From: Leptobacterium flavescens
GTDB taxonomy: Bacteria > Bacteroidota > Bacteroidia > Flavobacteriales > Flavobacteriaceae
Assembly: GCF_010671605.1 (NCBI RefSeq)
Contig: NZ_JAABOO010000004.1
Span: 471,304-535,303, forward strand
Length of the DNA stretch: 64,000 bases
Reading direction: 5' to 3'
A program made the translations under genes and the position numbers. Of this stretch, positions 46,523 through 56,257 are shown in pieces (position 1 is the stretch's first letter; every line of letters begins with the position of its first letter). The notes under the pieces were generated by a model. The model did not search any database and was not told the origin of the DNA. It worked only from the letters and a program-made list of their open reading frames with translations.

Positions 46523-46957
46523 ATGAGTTTAGTTAAAAGTAAAAAAGATATCTGGTTTCCTGCATTGTTTGATGAGTTATTAAATCCCGACTGGCTGGGA
46601 GGTACTGAGAATGTTAAACCTCATACACCGGCGGTAAATATCCTGGAGTCTGATAACGCATTTGTTCTTGAATTAGTAGCTCCCGGAAGGAAGAAAGAGA
46701 GTTTCAATATTGAAGTAAACGAAAATGTCCTGACGATCTCTTCTGAGAATAAAAGCGAAAAGGAAGAAAAGAATGCAGAGGGAAAATACACGCGCAGAGA
46801 GTTCAGTTTCTCATCTTTCAAGAGAACTTTTACACTGCCCGAAACTATAGATGAAGACAAGATAAATGCACAATATAAAGAAGGTGTTTTAGAGGTTACG
46901 CTTCCAAAAAAAGAGGAAGCTTTACCAAAACCCAAAAGAATGATTGAGATTTCATAA
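46523..46957 (+). CDS. Hsp20/alpha-crystallin family small heat-shock protein
   Basis: This 144-aa protein is a holdase chaperone. It has an N-terminal region with WFPALFDELL, an alpha-crystallin domain (about 32-135) with PAVNILESDNAFVLEL, FSFSSFKRTFTLPETID and the conserved GVLEVTLPKKE, and a short C-terminal tail. The frame opens at 46487, but MSLVKSKKDIWFP at 46523 is the usual start. The 180 bp upstream contain repeated TTTTGTCA and TGACA elements. A terminator follows. Confidence 0.95.
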   Translation: MSLVKSKKDIWFPALFDELLNPDWLGGTENVKPHTPAVNILESDNAFVLELVAPGRKKESFNIEVNENVLTISSENKSEKEEKNAEGKYTRREFSFSSFKRTFTLPETIDEDKINAQYKEGVLEVTLPKKEEALPKPKRMIEIS

Positions 46958-46987
46958 TAAGTTGAGTTTAGTTAGTTAGTTTGGAAA

Positions 46988-47020
46988 GGGCGGATCCGTA
47001 TCGGGTCCGCTCTTTTTTTT
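46988..47020. terminator. Terminator between hsp20 and uvrB
   Basis: GCGGATCC (46990-46997), loop GTATC, GGGTCCGC (47003-47010, one mismatch), then TCTTTTTTTT. The T tract serves hsp20; the stem may also serve the convergent uvrB. Confidence 0.75.
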
Positions 47021-49007
47021 ATAACTTTTGCTGAAGAACTGCAATCTCGTCCCTTAACTGGGCTGCCTGCATAAAATCGAGTTCCTTGGCAGCTTTTTCC
47101 ATCGCTTTTCTCTTTTCCCTTATTCTCTTTTCAAGCTGAGGTTTGGTCATATATTCAGTATCCGACTCTGCAGCCTGCAGGGCTCTGTTCTCTTCTTCCG
47201 AAATAGAGATCGGACCGTTGACCAGGGCACTTTCCAGGCTTTTGTTCAAAGCTTTGGGAGTTATATTGTGTTCCGTATTGTAGTTTATTTGCTTTTCCCT
47301 TCTGTAGTTCGTCTCGTCTATAGTACGCTGCATACTGTCTGTAATCTTATCCGCATACATAATAGCCTTTCCGTTCAGGTTACGTGCCGCACGCCCCACC
47401 GTCTGGGTCAGGGAACGGGTACTTCGAAGGAAACCTTCCTTATCCGCATCCAGGATGGCCACCAGAGAAACCTCCGGTAGATCTAAACCTTCCCTTAAGA
47501 GATTGACCCCGATAAGAACATCAAACAGGCCTTTTCTCAGACCCTGCATGATCTCCACCCGCTCCAGGGTATCCACATCACTGTGAATATAGCGGCAACG
47601 TACCGAGATCCTGGTCAGGTATTTGGTTAGTTCTTCGGCCATTCTCTTGGTGAGGGTAGTCACCAATACCCTTTCATCTTTCTCAACCCTTATCTGGATC
47701 TCCTCTATCAGATCGTCTATCTGGTTCTGGCTGGGGCGAATTTCAATTACCGGATCCAGCAGACCTGTAGGCCTGATCACCTGCTCTACATATACCCCGC
47801 CACTTTTTTGAAGTTCATAATCTGCCGGGGTGGCACTTACATAGATCACCTCGTTTTGAAGCGCTTCGAATTCCTCGAATTTCAACGGACGGTTATCCAT
47901 GGCCGCCGGTAACCTGAAACCGTATTCTACCAGGTTTTCCTTCCTGCTTCGATCTCCTCCGTACATGGCATGTACCTGAGGGATCGTTACGTGACTTTCA
48001 TCTATGACCATTACATAATCGTCCGGGAAATAATCCAGAAGGCAGAAAGGACGCGTCCCGGCTTCCCTTCCGTCCAGGTAGCGCGAGTAATTTTCAATAC
48101 CGGAACAATAACCGAGCTCACGGATCATTTCCAGGTCAAAAGTAGTACGTTCCTCCAGTCTTTTAGCCTCCAGTGGCTTTCCGATCTCCCGGAAATAATC
48201 CACCTGTTTTACCATGTCTTCCTGTATCTGATGAATGGCATTTTGAAGGATCTCAGGAGAGGTAACGAATATATTTGCAGGATAGATATTGAGTTTGCTG
48301 TACTTTTCGATCACCTTGTTATTCAGCGGATCAAAAGATTCGATCTCTTCTATTTCATCTCCGAAGAAATGTATCCGGAATGCTTCATCCGCATAACCTG
48401 GATAAACATCAACTACATCTCCTTTCACCCTGAAGTTCCCGTGATTAAAATCGGCGGTGGTCCTTGAATAGAGACTTTGAACAAGGCGATGCAGGAACTT
48501 GGTTCTCGAGATCACCTGGTCTCTTTCTATGGAAATCACATTCTTTTTAAATTCAACCGGGTTACCGATACCGTATAAACAGGAAACCGAAGCAACGACC
48601 AACACATCTCTACGCCCTGAAAGCAGGGAAGAAGTAGCGCTCAGACGGAGCTTTTCTATTTCGTCATTAATAGAGAGGTCTTTTTCAATATAGGTCCCGG
48701 TTACCGGAATATAGGCTTCCGGCTGATAGTAATCATAGTAGGAAACAAAATATTCTACCGCGTTATTCGGAAAAAACTGTTTGAATTCAGAATAGAGTTG
48801 TGCCGCCAGGGTTTTGTTATGAGCGAGCACCAGGGTCGGACGCTGCACCTCCTGAACAACATTGGCAATGGTAAAGGTTTTTCCCGAACCTGTTACTCCC
48901 AGAAGTGTCTGATTTCCATCCTCTTTATTAATACCCGAAACCAACTCCGAGATTGCCTGAGGCTGATCTCCCGTAGGTTTAAAATCGGATTCTATTTTGA
49001 ATTTCAT
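47019..49007 (-). CDS. uvrB: Excinuclease ABC subunit B
   Basis: UvrB, 662 aa, is the damage-verifying helicase of nucleotide excision repair, acting with UvrA and then UvrC. It has Walker A GVTGSGKT, the DNA-probing beta-hairpin in VSYYDYYQPEAYIP, the DEAD-type VMVIDESHVT, helicase motif VI QTVGRAARN and a C-terminal UVR domain (about 625-660: FMQAAQLRDEI). Length is normal. It converges with hsp20 and has no neighbour in an operon. Confidence 0.98.
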   Translation of the reverse strand: MKFKIESDFKPTGDQPQAISELVSGINKEDGNQTLLGVTGSGKTFTIANVVQEVQRPTLVLAHNKTLAAQLYSEFKQFFPNNAVEYFVSYYDYYQPEAYIPVTGTYIEKDLSINDEIEKLRLSATSSLLSGRRDVLVVASVSCLYGIGNPVEFKKNVISIERDQVISRTKFLHRLVQSLYSRTTADFNHGNFRVKGDVVDVYPGYADEAFRIHFFGDEIEEIESFDPLNNKVIEKYSKLNIYPANIFVTSPEILQNAIHQIQEDMVKQVDYFREIGKPLEAKRLEERTTFDLEMIRELGYCSGIENYSRYLDGREAGTRPFCLLDYFPDDYVMVIDESHVTIPQVHAMYGGDRSRKENLVEYGFRLPAAMDNRPLKFEEFEALQNEVIYVSATPADYELQKSGGVYVEQVIRPTGLLDPVIEIRPSQNQIDDLIEEIQIRVEKDERVLVTTLTKRMAEELTKYLTRISVRCRYIHSDVDTLERVEIMQGLRKGLFDVLIGVNLLREGLDLPEVSLVAILDADKEGFLRSTRSLTQTVGRAARNLNGKAIMYADKITDSMQRTIDETNYRREKQINYNTEHNITPKALNKSLESALVNGPISISEEENRALQAAESDTEYMTKPQLEKRIREKRKAMEKAAKELDFMQAAQLRDEIAVLQQKL

Positions 49008-49054
49008 CCGCCTAAGATTTAGATGTGATTAAGAGCTGTAAAAATACAAAATGC

Positions 49055-51496
49055 CTAACGTTTAAGCGCAAAATGCCCGGTGAAATCGCGCCCGTCTTCC
49101 AATACCGCTCTGAACCAGTAATCGGATGAAGGAAGCGGCCTTCCGTTAAAGGTTCCGTTCCATCCTTCACCTCCCGGCCGGAGCTGTTTAACGAGCTTTC
49201 CGAAACGGTCGAAAATAAAAATAATGGAATTAGGCTGGAATTGCTGATCCACTCCGAGAAGCTGCCAGCTTTCGTTTACTCCGTCTCCGTTAGGTGTAAA
49301 GAATTTCGGGAAACCGATAATAGATACCTCGCGCTCACTGATCCCACAGCCATTCCTGTCCCTGACATAAACAGTGGCAAAGCCCGGAGGCAGGTTCTCA
49401 AAGACATTGCTGTCCTGATAAGGTCCTGTAATATCATTAAGCGCATATTCGTAATCGCCTTCACCGTCCACGAGTACCGTAATGGTATTGTTGGAAGAAA
49501 GATCGCGTATTTCTATATCTCTTATGGTTGCAATATTAGAAGCCGCAGCAGTAAAGTTTACAGAGTTGGAACACATTCTGGTAACTCCAAAATCATTAAA
49601 AACAGAGATGGCTTCCAGGCGGTATTCTCCGGGAGCGGGGATGCTGAAATTGGTTCCTTCGAACACCAGGGTATCAGCTCCTCCGGGGTTTCTTCTGAAC
49701 CACCGGTAAATATCAAAACCAAAAGGCCCGAAAACAGAAGGCGCTGGCTGGTTAAGACAAAAGTTGATCTGCTCCGGGAAAGTGATCGATGGAGTAGGAT
49801 CTACTCTTAGCTGAAATTGTTCCACTCCCTGACACTGATTGGCGTTTTCAATACGAACAAAGAGGGTAGTGCTTTCCGTGATGAAATCGGTGCCTGAAAC
49901 CGGATTTAATTCCAGAGAAGCATCATTCAGGTTGGTATAGAAAGCAATATCCAGGGTAGGCGGATAGTTATTGTTTTTAATTGCATCCAGATCAAAACTT
50001 CCCTGCAGAATGGCATCTTCAGGATCTATATCGCAGGCAAAGAAAGGCCCGATAGAAGGTAAGCTTGCTGTTGTTGGTTGTACAATGAGTTCGAGCTGCG
50101 CTACATCCTGACAGGAGTTGGTGTCGGTTACCCTTACCAGAATAAATTGGTTAAAGGCGGTCGTATTCTGATAGCCGATCGGATTGGCAATAGGGTTATC
50201 TGCTGCAAGGTCGGCATTAGTTTCAAAGAATTCCAGGTTAAGCCCCGGTGTAGCCGAAGTAATATCGTCATAGGCCTGCTCCAGGTTAAACATGGTGATC
50301 CCATCCGTAGAATCCCCGCTGTCCACGTCACACTGAAGCAATACAGATGCATTGGCAGGAGGCAGAGGATTGAGGATCAGGTTTAACGGTACCGTCGAAA
50401 AACATCCGGCGCTAATATCTTCCACACGCACAAAGATCGTTTCCCCTACAGAATCATAATTGGAAGGCAGGGCGGAAGAATTGGTATCTGCATCTGCCTG
50501 AGAAGCATGGTATGTAATCGCAAAATCCGATGGCGTCAGCCCGTTCAGGGTTTCGGTATTGGTGGTTGTAAGATCGAATTGCTCAGTGCCATCCCTGTTA
50601 AGGTCGCAGAGTTCAAAATCGGAAGGTGTCGCAATGATTGGCCCGGGAATCGTTCTCAGTTCAAAATCGGTTATATCAAAACATTCGCTATTGTCGTTGG
50701 TAATACGTGCATAAATACGCTGGGTAGTTGAAGTACTCAGATAAGGACTTGTCAAGGCATTGACTCCTGCACTGGCATCATTCATATTATCGTGATAGGT
50801 AACGGATACTCCCGTTTGTGTACCAATAATAAGAGGAGTATTCTGCTCCAGATCGAAGTTTGTCATCCCGTCATCCAGCGGTGCCACAGTATCGCATTCT
50901 TCCAGGTCGATAGAAGTCCCGGCGGCCACATTGTTAAACGGAACATCCGGAAATCCGGCAGTTCCGGTAAAGTCTATAGTAAAGCCTCCGTTTTGAGAAA
51001 AGTTATCGACCAGGATATAATATTCTTCCCCTGCATTAACATTCAGCGATTGTACAAAACCGTTCCCTGCAGGGCCAGGTCCTTCCGAAGTATCTGTCTC
51101 CGAATCCCGCATCCCTGTGAGGGTAGGAACTCCTGCAGCAGGCGGATTGGTAGAGGAACACCGTATGGAACTGCCCAGGTTGTCGCAACTGACATTCGGG
51201 CCGTAGACGGCAAAATCATAATCTTCATTCGGACTGTTTGATTCCGGGGTAATAACAAAAGCAAGGGTTCCCGATGTTTCGATGATCACCTTTAACCACA
51301 GACTCTGAGATTCTGTAAAAGAACAGTCGGGAGGATTGCTTCCGGGAGAAGCAAAATCATCAATTCCAATTCCATTGGAGTTTAATTCAAGATTAGTATC
51401 GCTACAAACGATTATCGCATTTACACAGTCGTTGGGCGCCTGGGCTTGTAACGAAAAGCCGATCGCCAAAAAGAAAATTAAAATGTAGTATTTCAC
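49055..51496 (-). CDS. T9SS type B sorting domain surface protein 1
   Basis: This 813-aa secreted protein has a signal peptide (MKYYILIFFLAIGFSLQAQA). Its N-terminal domain (about 22-185) resembles PPC/jelly-roll domains (YYILVDNFSQNGGFTIDFTG), followed by several Ig-like repeats with the pattern PLILNPLPPANAS and FxLCDxxxDGxxxFDL. The C-terminal ~90 residues (FFTPNGDGVNESWQLLGVD, FDRFGKLVKQL, SSDYWFRAVLEDG) are the gliding-motility-associated, T9SS type B sorting signal. It is presumably exported by the type IX system and attached to the surface. The C-terminal ~430 residues are close to those of the next gene. Confidence 0.92.
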   Translation of the reverse strand: MKYYILIFFLAIGFSLQAQAPNDCVNAIIVCSDTNLELNSNGIGIDDFASPGSNPPDCSFTESQSLWLKVIIETSGTLAFVITPESNSPNEDYDFAVYGPNVSCDNLGSSIRCSSTNPPAAGVPTLTGMRDSETDTSEGPGPAGNGFVQSLNVNAGEEYYILVDNFSQNGGFTIDFTGTAGFPDVPFNNVAAGTSIDLEECDTVAPLDDGMTNFDLEQNTPLIIGTQTGVSVTYHDNMNDASAGVNALTSPYLSTSTTQRIYARITNDNSECFDITDFELRTIPGPIIATPSDFELCDLNRDGTEQFDLTTTNTETLNGLTPSDFAITYHASQADADTNSSALPSNYDSVGETIFVRVEDISAGCFSTVPLNLILNPLPPANASVLLQCDVDSGDSTDGITMFNLEQAYDDITSATPGLNLEFFETNADLAADNPIANPIGYQNTTAFNQFILVRVTDTNSCQDVAQLELIVQPTTASLPSIGPFFACDIDPEDAILQGSFDLDAIKNNNYPPTLDIAFYTNLNDASLELNPVSGTDFITESTTLFVRIENANQCQGVEQFQLRVDPTPSITFPEQINFCLNQPAPSVFGPFGFDIYRWFRRNPGGADTLVFEGTNFSIPAPGEYRLEAISVFNDFGVTRMCSNSVNFTAAASNIATIRDIEIRDLSSNNTITVLVDGEGDYEYALNDITGPYQDSNVFENLPPGFATVYVRDRNGCGISEREVSIIGFPKFFTPNGDGVNESWQLLGVDQQFQPNSIIFIFDRFGKLVKQLRPGGEGWNGTFNGRPLPSSDYWFRAVLEDGRDFTGHFALKR

Positions 51497-51550
51497 CCCA
51501 GAAAATTAATAGCACATAAATATACTATTATTAATTAAATGATCTGAATA

Positions 51551-54307
51551 TTACCGTTTAAGGGTAAAATGTCCGGTGAAATCACGTCCATCCTCCAGTA
51601 TTGCCCTGAACCAATAATCGGATGCGGGAAGGGGTCGTCCGTTAAAAGTCCCGTTCCATCCTTCGCCTCCGGGACGAAGTTGTTTAACGAGCTTTCCGAA
51701 ACGGTCGAAAATAAAAATAATGGAATTGGGCTGGAACTGCTGATCCACTCCAAGAAGCTGCCAGCTTTCATTTACTCCGTCCCCGTTAGGGGTAAAGAAT
51801 TTAGGGAAACCGACAATAGATACTTCCTGCTCACTGATCCCGCAGCCGTTCTTATCCCGAACATAAACGGTGGCAAAGCCCGGAGCCAGGTTTTCAAAGA
51901 CATTGCTGTCCTGATAAGGCCCGGTAATATCATTAAGCGCGTATTCGTAATCACCTTCGCCCTCTACTAATACGGTAATGGTATTATTGGAAGAGATATC
52001 GCGTATTTCTACATCTCTTATGGTTGCAATATTAGAAGCTACCGCTGTAAAGTTTACAGAGCTGGAACACATTCTTGTAATCCCAAAATCATTAAAAACA
52101 GAGACGGCTTCCAGACGGTATTCTCCGGGAGCGGGAATAGTAAAATCGGTTCCTTCGAACACCAGGGTATCGGTTCCGCCGGGATTTCTTCTGAACCACC
52201 GGTAAATATCAAAACCAAATGGCCCGAAGACAGAAGGTGGTGACTGGTTCAGGCAAAAGTTGATCTGTTCCGGGAAGCTAATAAGCGGAGACGGATCTAC
52301 CATTAACTGAATTTGCTGGATCTCCTGACATTGATTGTTATTTTCAATACGAACAAAAAGGGTCGTATTTTCTGTGACAAAATCGGTGCCCGAAACCGGG
52401 TTTAATTCCAGGGAAGCATCATTCAGGCTGGTATAGAAAGTAATATCCAGAGCGGGCGGATAGTTGTCGTTTTCAATGGCATCCAGATCAAAACTCCCTT
52501 CCAGTACGGCATCTTCAGGATCTATATCACAGGCAAAGAAAGGCCCGACGGCTGGTAAACCTGCGGCTGTAGGGATGGCACGAAGCTCAAGTTGAGTAAT
52601 ACTCTGGCATCCGTTGGTATCGGTTACCCTTACTTCTATAAGTTGATTGGGGGTTGTATTGCGATAACCCACCGGATTGGTGATAGGATTATCGGCCAGG
52701 AGGTCGGCATTAGATTCGAAGAACTCCAGATTAAGTCCCGGTGTAGCCGACGTAATATCATCATAGGCCTGCTCCAGGTTAAATGCTGCAATCCCATCCG
52801 TAGAATCCGCACTGTCCACATCGCACTGAAACAGTACAGACGGACTGGCGGGAGGTAAAGGATTGACCGATACAAACCCGAAACCTTCAGCCGGGCAGGA
52901 ACCATCATTTCTGTCAATTTCCACCCTGTAGATCCCTTCATCCGAAAGTTGAGCATCAGAAAGCACGTATTCATTGGTGGTAGAAGGAAGAAGGATCTCC
53001 GTATTTCCGTTGTCAAAAAACCAGGAATAGCTGGCTCCGGCTTCCAAAGGTGCACTGAATGTAAAAGAAGTGCTCTGGCAGATAACCACATCTGTATTTA
53101 TCCCTCCGTCTGCGGTTGGCTGGTCGGTAATATCGACCACTTCATTAAAGAGGGATTGAATAAACGGAGGCAAACCGAAAACCGATATTCTTGAAGCCAG
53201 ATCCTGAGCATTCTCTACAAAACCGGCTCCTGTCCCGGGAACATTCGGGTTGTTAATGACGTTTAGTGAAGCATTACCTGCATTGGAATGATAGATACGC
53301 CCGTTAGGAGCTAATTGCAAGGCTCCGCTTGCCCCGGAAAACAAAGTAACCCTTGACTGAGAGATATCAGCCGCGGTCAGATCGAATTGATATAAGTTAG
53401 AGACGGAACTGTCATCGCTAAAAATACTGACCGTACAATAGACCAGGTTGTTGTTGGGTGAAAATTCCACTCCGTAGGGGCTTCCGTTATCGGTATCCAG
53501 TTCCTGTTCATTAGAAACTATTCCGGTGGACGCATCAAAGTCGTATACCAGGAATTTTCCGGCGGCTCTTCTGTCCACTGTATTTGAAACCGTGCTGTGC
53601 GCTACCGCCAGCCTTCTTCCGTTAGGAGAGGCCTTCAGATAACCTATGGCGTTAAAGCGATAACCTCCCAGAGGTACTGTGGTGGCTGTAGCAGATATGA
53701 CCGGGCTGGTATTAACTCCCGTGGCACTTACATTATAAGCGTAAAAAGAATCCAGGAAATGAGAGATCACCCAGATGGAGCTGCAATCGGCAGACCTGAC
53801 AGCTGTTATTTTTTCTGAATTCGGAATGATAAGAGGCTGGTCGTTATTTCCCCGGCCAACAACGGCACCGTTGGCTCCGATGCTCATATCTACCGTATAA
53901 AAATTAAGCCCCTGTAATTCGGAAGTGTTGTGATTGTCCCCACCGAGGGCGTGAACGGTAAAAATATAGTAAATATCAGGATCCTCAGGTTTGGGAACTA
54001 TGATGGCGGATTGTGAACTGGAAGGGTCTCCCAGTAATCCGGTTCCTTTGGTCATTATGTTATGGGTACGGTCCCATACCGTTATTCCATCCGTATAAAA
54101 GAGGAGATTCCCAAAACGATCCGAGATAGTGGCGCAACCCTCATTGGTATCCAGCTGTCCATCGGTAAGAGGTATTACCGTGCCATCTCCGTTAAATTGC
54201 AGCCCCGCATTTCTTCCAAAATACCAATTGGAAGCTTCCCTTTGAGCATTTCCCTGATGAATTGAAAGAAATGCAAGGCTTAGTAAAAGAATAAGGTGTT
54301 TAGTCAT
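51551..54307 (-). CDS. T9SS type B sorting domain surface protein 2
   Basis: This 918-aa secreted protein has a signal peptide (MTKHLILLLSLAFLSIHQGNA) and a beta-propeller-like N-terminal part (about 22-390: ASNWYFGRNAGLQF, NGRRLAVAHSTVSN) found in many flavobacterial surface proteins. A PKD/Ig-like domain (about 395-490) and Ig-like repeats follow, then the type B sorting domain ending DFTGHFTLKR. From about residue 495 to the end it follows protein 1 closely, although the N-terminal parts are unrelated. It lies upstream of protein 1 (54-bp gap), probably in one transcript. Confidence 0.92.
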   Translation of the reverse strand: MTKHLILLLSLAFLSIHQGNAQREASNWYFGRNAGLQFNGDGTVIPLTDGQLDTNEGCATISDRFGNLLFYTDGITVWDRTHNIMTKGTGLLGDPSSSQSAIIVPKPEDPDIYYIFTVHALGGDNHNTSELQGLNFYTVDMSIGANGAVVGRGNNDQPLIIPNSEKITAVRSADCSSIWVISHFLDSFYAYNVSATGVNTSPVISATATTVPLGGYRFNAIGYLKASPNGRRLAVAHSTVSNTVDRRAAGKFLVYDFDASTGIVSNEQELDTDNGSPYGVEFSPNNNLVYCTVSIFSDDSSVSNLYQFDLTAADISQSRVTLFSGASGALQLAPNGRIYHSNAGNASLNVINNPNVPGTGAGFVENAQDLASRISVFGLPPFIQSLFNEVVDITDQPTADGGINTDVVICQSTSFTFSAPLEAGASYSWFFDNGNTEILLPSTTNEYVLSDAQLSDEGIYRVEIDRNDGSCPAEGFGFVSVNPLPPASPSVLFQCDVDSADSTDGIAAFNLEQAYDDITSATPGLNLEFFESNADLLADNPITNPVGYRNTTPNQLIEVRVTDTNGCQSITQLELRAIPTAAGLPAVGPFFACDIDPEDAVLEGSFDLDAIENDNYPPALDITFYTSLNDASLELNPVSGTDFVTENTTLFVRIENNNQCQEIQQIQLMVDPSPLISFPEQINFCLNQSPPSVFGPFGFDIYRWFRRNPGGTDTLVFEGTDFTIPAPGEYRLEAVSVFNDFGITRMCSSSVNFTAVASNIATIRDVEIRDISSNNTITVLVEGEGDYEYALNDITGPYQDSNVFENLAPGFATVYVRDKNGCGISEQEVSIVGFPKFFTPNGDGVNESWQLLGVDQQFQPNSIIFIFDRFGKLVKQLRPGGEGWNGTFNGRPLPASDYWFRAILEDGRDFTGHFTLKR

Positions 54308-54335
54308 TTTGCCCCGTCACTGAGGCTTAAATATA

Positions 54336-55166
54336 CTATAAATCTCTCTTTTTTAATAAACTATAGGACATATAAATAAATAAGGCGGTCCAGCCTAAAA
54401 CGATCATTATCTCGTACCAGTGAACGGAATAGTCCTTATTGAATTCCTCTCCTATTTGATTCGCTACCGATTTTACGGCAGATAATCTTGAACCGGGTTC
54501 TTTAATAAGATTAGCCATAGAGTTCAGTGGCATGAACCTGAATACGGCCTCGGCAACACCGTCTGCAGCTTTCCATTTTAAAAGACCGAATGTTATCCCT
54601 TCTACGATCTGCCAGAAGATCAGGAAACCAAGGGCAAAGGCAGAGCGTTTTACCAGGATCCCTAAAAAGAGACAGAAAGAAAAGAAGCCGACCAGTTTTA
54701 TAAAGAAGGCGATCAGATACTCAAGATCCGAAAAGATGATGGAAGGTTCATTAAAATCAGAATAGATAAGTCCCAGGATAAGAGAGACCACAAAAATGAA
54801 CACTGTAGAGATGAAAGCAAAAGATACTACAGTGAGGAATTTAGAATAGATGAATTCTTTTTTACTCAGGCCGTCTATAAGGTTTTGCTTTAAAGTCTTA
54901 TTGCTGTACTCGTTGGCCATCATAGAAACAATGACCACTGCTAAGAATAGTTTAAAGATGGCGGCAACGAATGTATTAAAATGCCAGATATAAGGGAAAT
55001 TAAATATCCCGAGTTCCGCCAGGTGAAATTTTATCGGGCCTATATCAAATTTAATGGCCGCAATTAATGAGATCAGGGTAAGAAGGACAAAATAGGAGAT
55101 GATCAAAAATTTACTCGCCCTATTGGTCCATAGTTTTATAAATTCTATTTGTAATAATCGTAACAT
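54336..55166 (-). CDS. ABC-2 type permease
   Basis: This 276-aa inner-membrane protein has about six helices, beginning MLRLLQIEFIKLWTNRASKF, as in ABC-2 permeases. The loop MANEYSNKTLKQNLIDGLSKKEF is the conserved cytoplasmic coupling region. It lies 17 bp after the ATPase gene, so the pair forms one exporter. The substrate is unknown; relatives export antibiotics such as bacitracin. It ends 28 bp before the T9SS gene start. Confidence 0.88.
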   Translation of the reverse strand: MLRLLQIEFIKLWTNRASKFLIISYFVLLTLISLIAAIKFDIGPIKFHLAELGIFNFPYIWHFNTFVAAIFKLFLAVVIVSMMANEYSNKTLKQNLIDGLSKKEFIYSKFLTVVSFAFISTVFIFVVSLILGLIYSDFNEPSIIFSDLEYLIAFFIKLVGFFSFCLFLGILVKRSAFALGFLIFWQIVEGITFGLLKWKAADGVAEAVFRFMPLNSMANLIKEPGSRLSAVKSVANQIGEEFNKDYSVHWYEIMIVLGWTALFIYMSYSLLKKRDL

Positions 55167-55183
55167 GTTTTCTGATTGATTGG

Positions 55184-56086
55184 TTAGTTGGATTGGTTTT
55201 CGGTAAGGGTAAGGAATTGTTCTTCGAGACTTTCCTTTCTTTTTACGAGATGAGAAAGTACGATCCCCTGATCGAACATCATTTTATTGAATTCCTTAGC
55301 ATCCAGAGGCTCATTCAGAAAAGCGGTGATGAGTCCGTTATCTGAAGAGATCTTCCTGAAGATCGGATTGCTTTCCAGTTGAGATACCAGTTTTTCATTA
55401 TCCTCACATTTAAGTTCAAAGAAACCGTGACTGGCAATCATTTCATCCACTCTTCCGGAGTATAGCTTTACACCTTTTCTCAGGATAACCACATGGCTGC
55501 ACACTTTTTCCACCTCGTCAAGAAGGTGAGATGCCAGAAGGATAGTGGTTCCCGCAGCGGCTATCTTTTTTATAAGTTCTCTTATCTGGTGTATTCCCTG
55601 TGGGTCAAGACCGTTTGTGGGCTCGTCCAGGATCAATATTTCAGGATCATTAAGCAGGGCAGACGCAATAGCAAGACGCTGCTTCATACCCAGTGAAAAT
55701 GTCCTGAACTTGCTGTCTTTCCTGTCGATCAGGCCTACCAGCTCCAGCTTTTCATTTACTTTATCAGAAGAAACTCCCTTTATTTTACAAACCAGTTGCA
55801 GGTTTTTTTCGGCAGTCATATAAGGGTAGAAGTTAGGTCGCTCAATAATGGCACCTACTTTTTTCAGTGCTTCATGTGTGGAGATCTGTCCGTCGAACCA
55901 CGAGAAATTACCCGCAGTTCTGTTTACCACATTGAGCACAATACCCAGGGTGGTGGATTTTCCGCTTCCGTTGGGTCCGAGGATCCCGTACACATTTCCC
56001 TTTTCTATAGTAAAGGACAGATCTTTAACGGCGGTTAAATACCCGAACTTTTTAGTAAGGTTTTCAATTGTAAGAATTGTTTCCAA
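55184..56086 (-). CDS. ABC transporter ATP-binding protein (BcrA-like)
   Basis: This 300-aa ATPase partners the ABC-2 permease downstream. Walker A is GPNGSGKS (37-44), the ABC signature FSLGM lies near residue 133, Walker B is LILDEPTNGLDP, and the switch His is in LASHLLDEVEKV. A C-terminal extension of about 80 residues is present. The layout is that of BcrA-type exporters and differs from the other NatA-like ATPase in the window (2321). No immunity or biosynthesis gene is adjacent, so its cargo is open. Confidence 0.92.
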   Translation of the reverse strand: METILTIENLTKKFGYLTAVKDLSFTIEKGNVYGILGPNGSGKSTTLGIVLNVVNRTAGNFSWFDGQISTHEALKKVGAIIERPNFYPYMTAEKNLQLVCKIKGVSSDKVNEKLELVGLIDRKDSKFRTFSLGMKQRLAIASALLNDPEILILDEPTNGLDPQGIHQIRELIKKIAAAGTTILLASHLLDEVEKVCSHVVILRKGVKLYSGRVDEMIASHGFFELKCEDNEKLVSQLESNPIFRKISSDNGLITAFLNEPLDAKEFNKMMFDQGIVLSHLVKRKESLEEQFLTLTENQSN

Positions 56087-56183
56087 GATGATATAATTTT
56101 TTGATTGGTTGTACCTAACTTGACGCTAATTTAACTTTTTCGTTACAACATTAAGACTTTTTTAAACGGAGAGAAAAAGTACG

Positions 56184-56226
56184 GTCAAAAAAAAGGAGCC
56201 TTTCCACAGTTCTGGTCAAGGCTCCT
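56184..56226 (-). terminator. Terminator of the nucleoid-associated protein gene
   Basis: On the minus strand AGGAGCCTT pairs with AAGGCTCCT across a 15-nt loop and is followed by eight T. It lies 32 bp after the stop at 56258. Confidence 0.85.
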
Positions 56227-56257
56227 GATGTCTTGTTTTTAGCTTAAAAAGAGGCGG

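Noticed and set aside
49241..49810. 189-codon plus-strand ORF opposite the T9SS gene
   Set aside because: Antisense shadow of the conserved Ig/sorting region; the paralogue at 51569-51970 gives a similar shadow.
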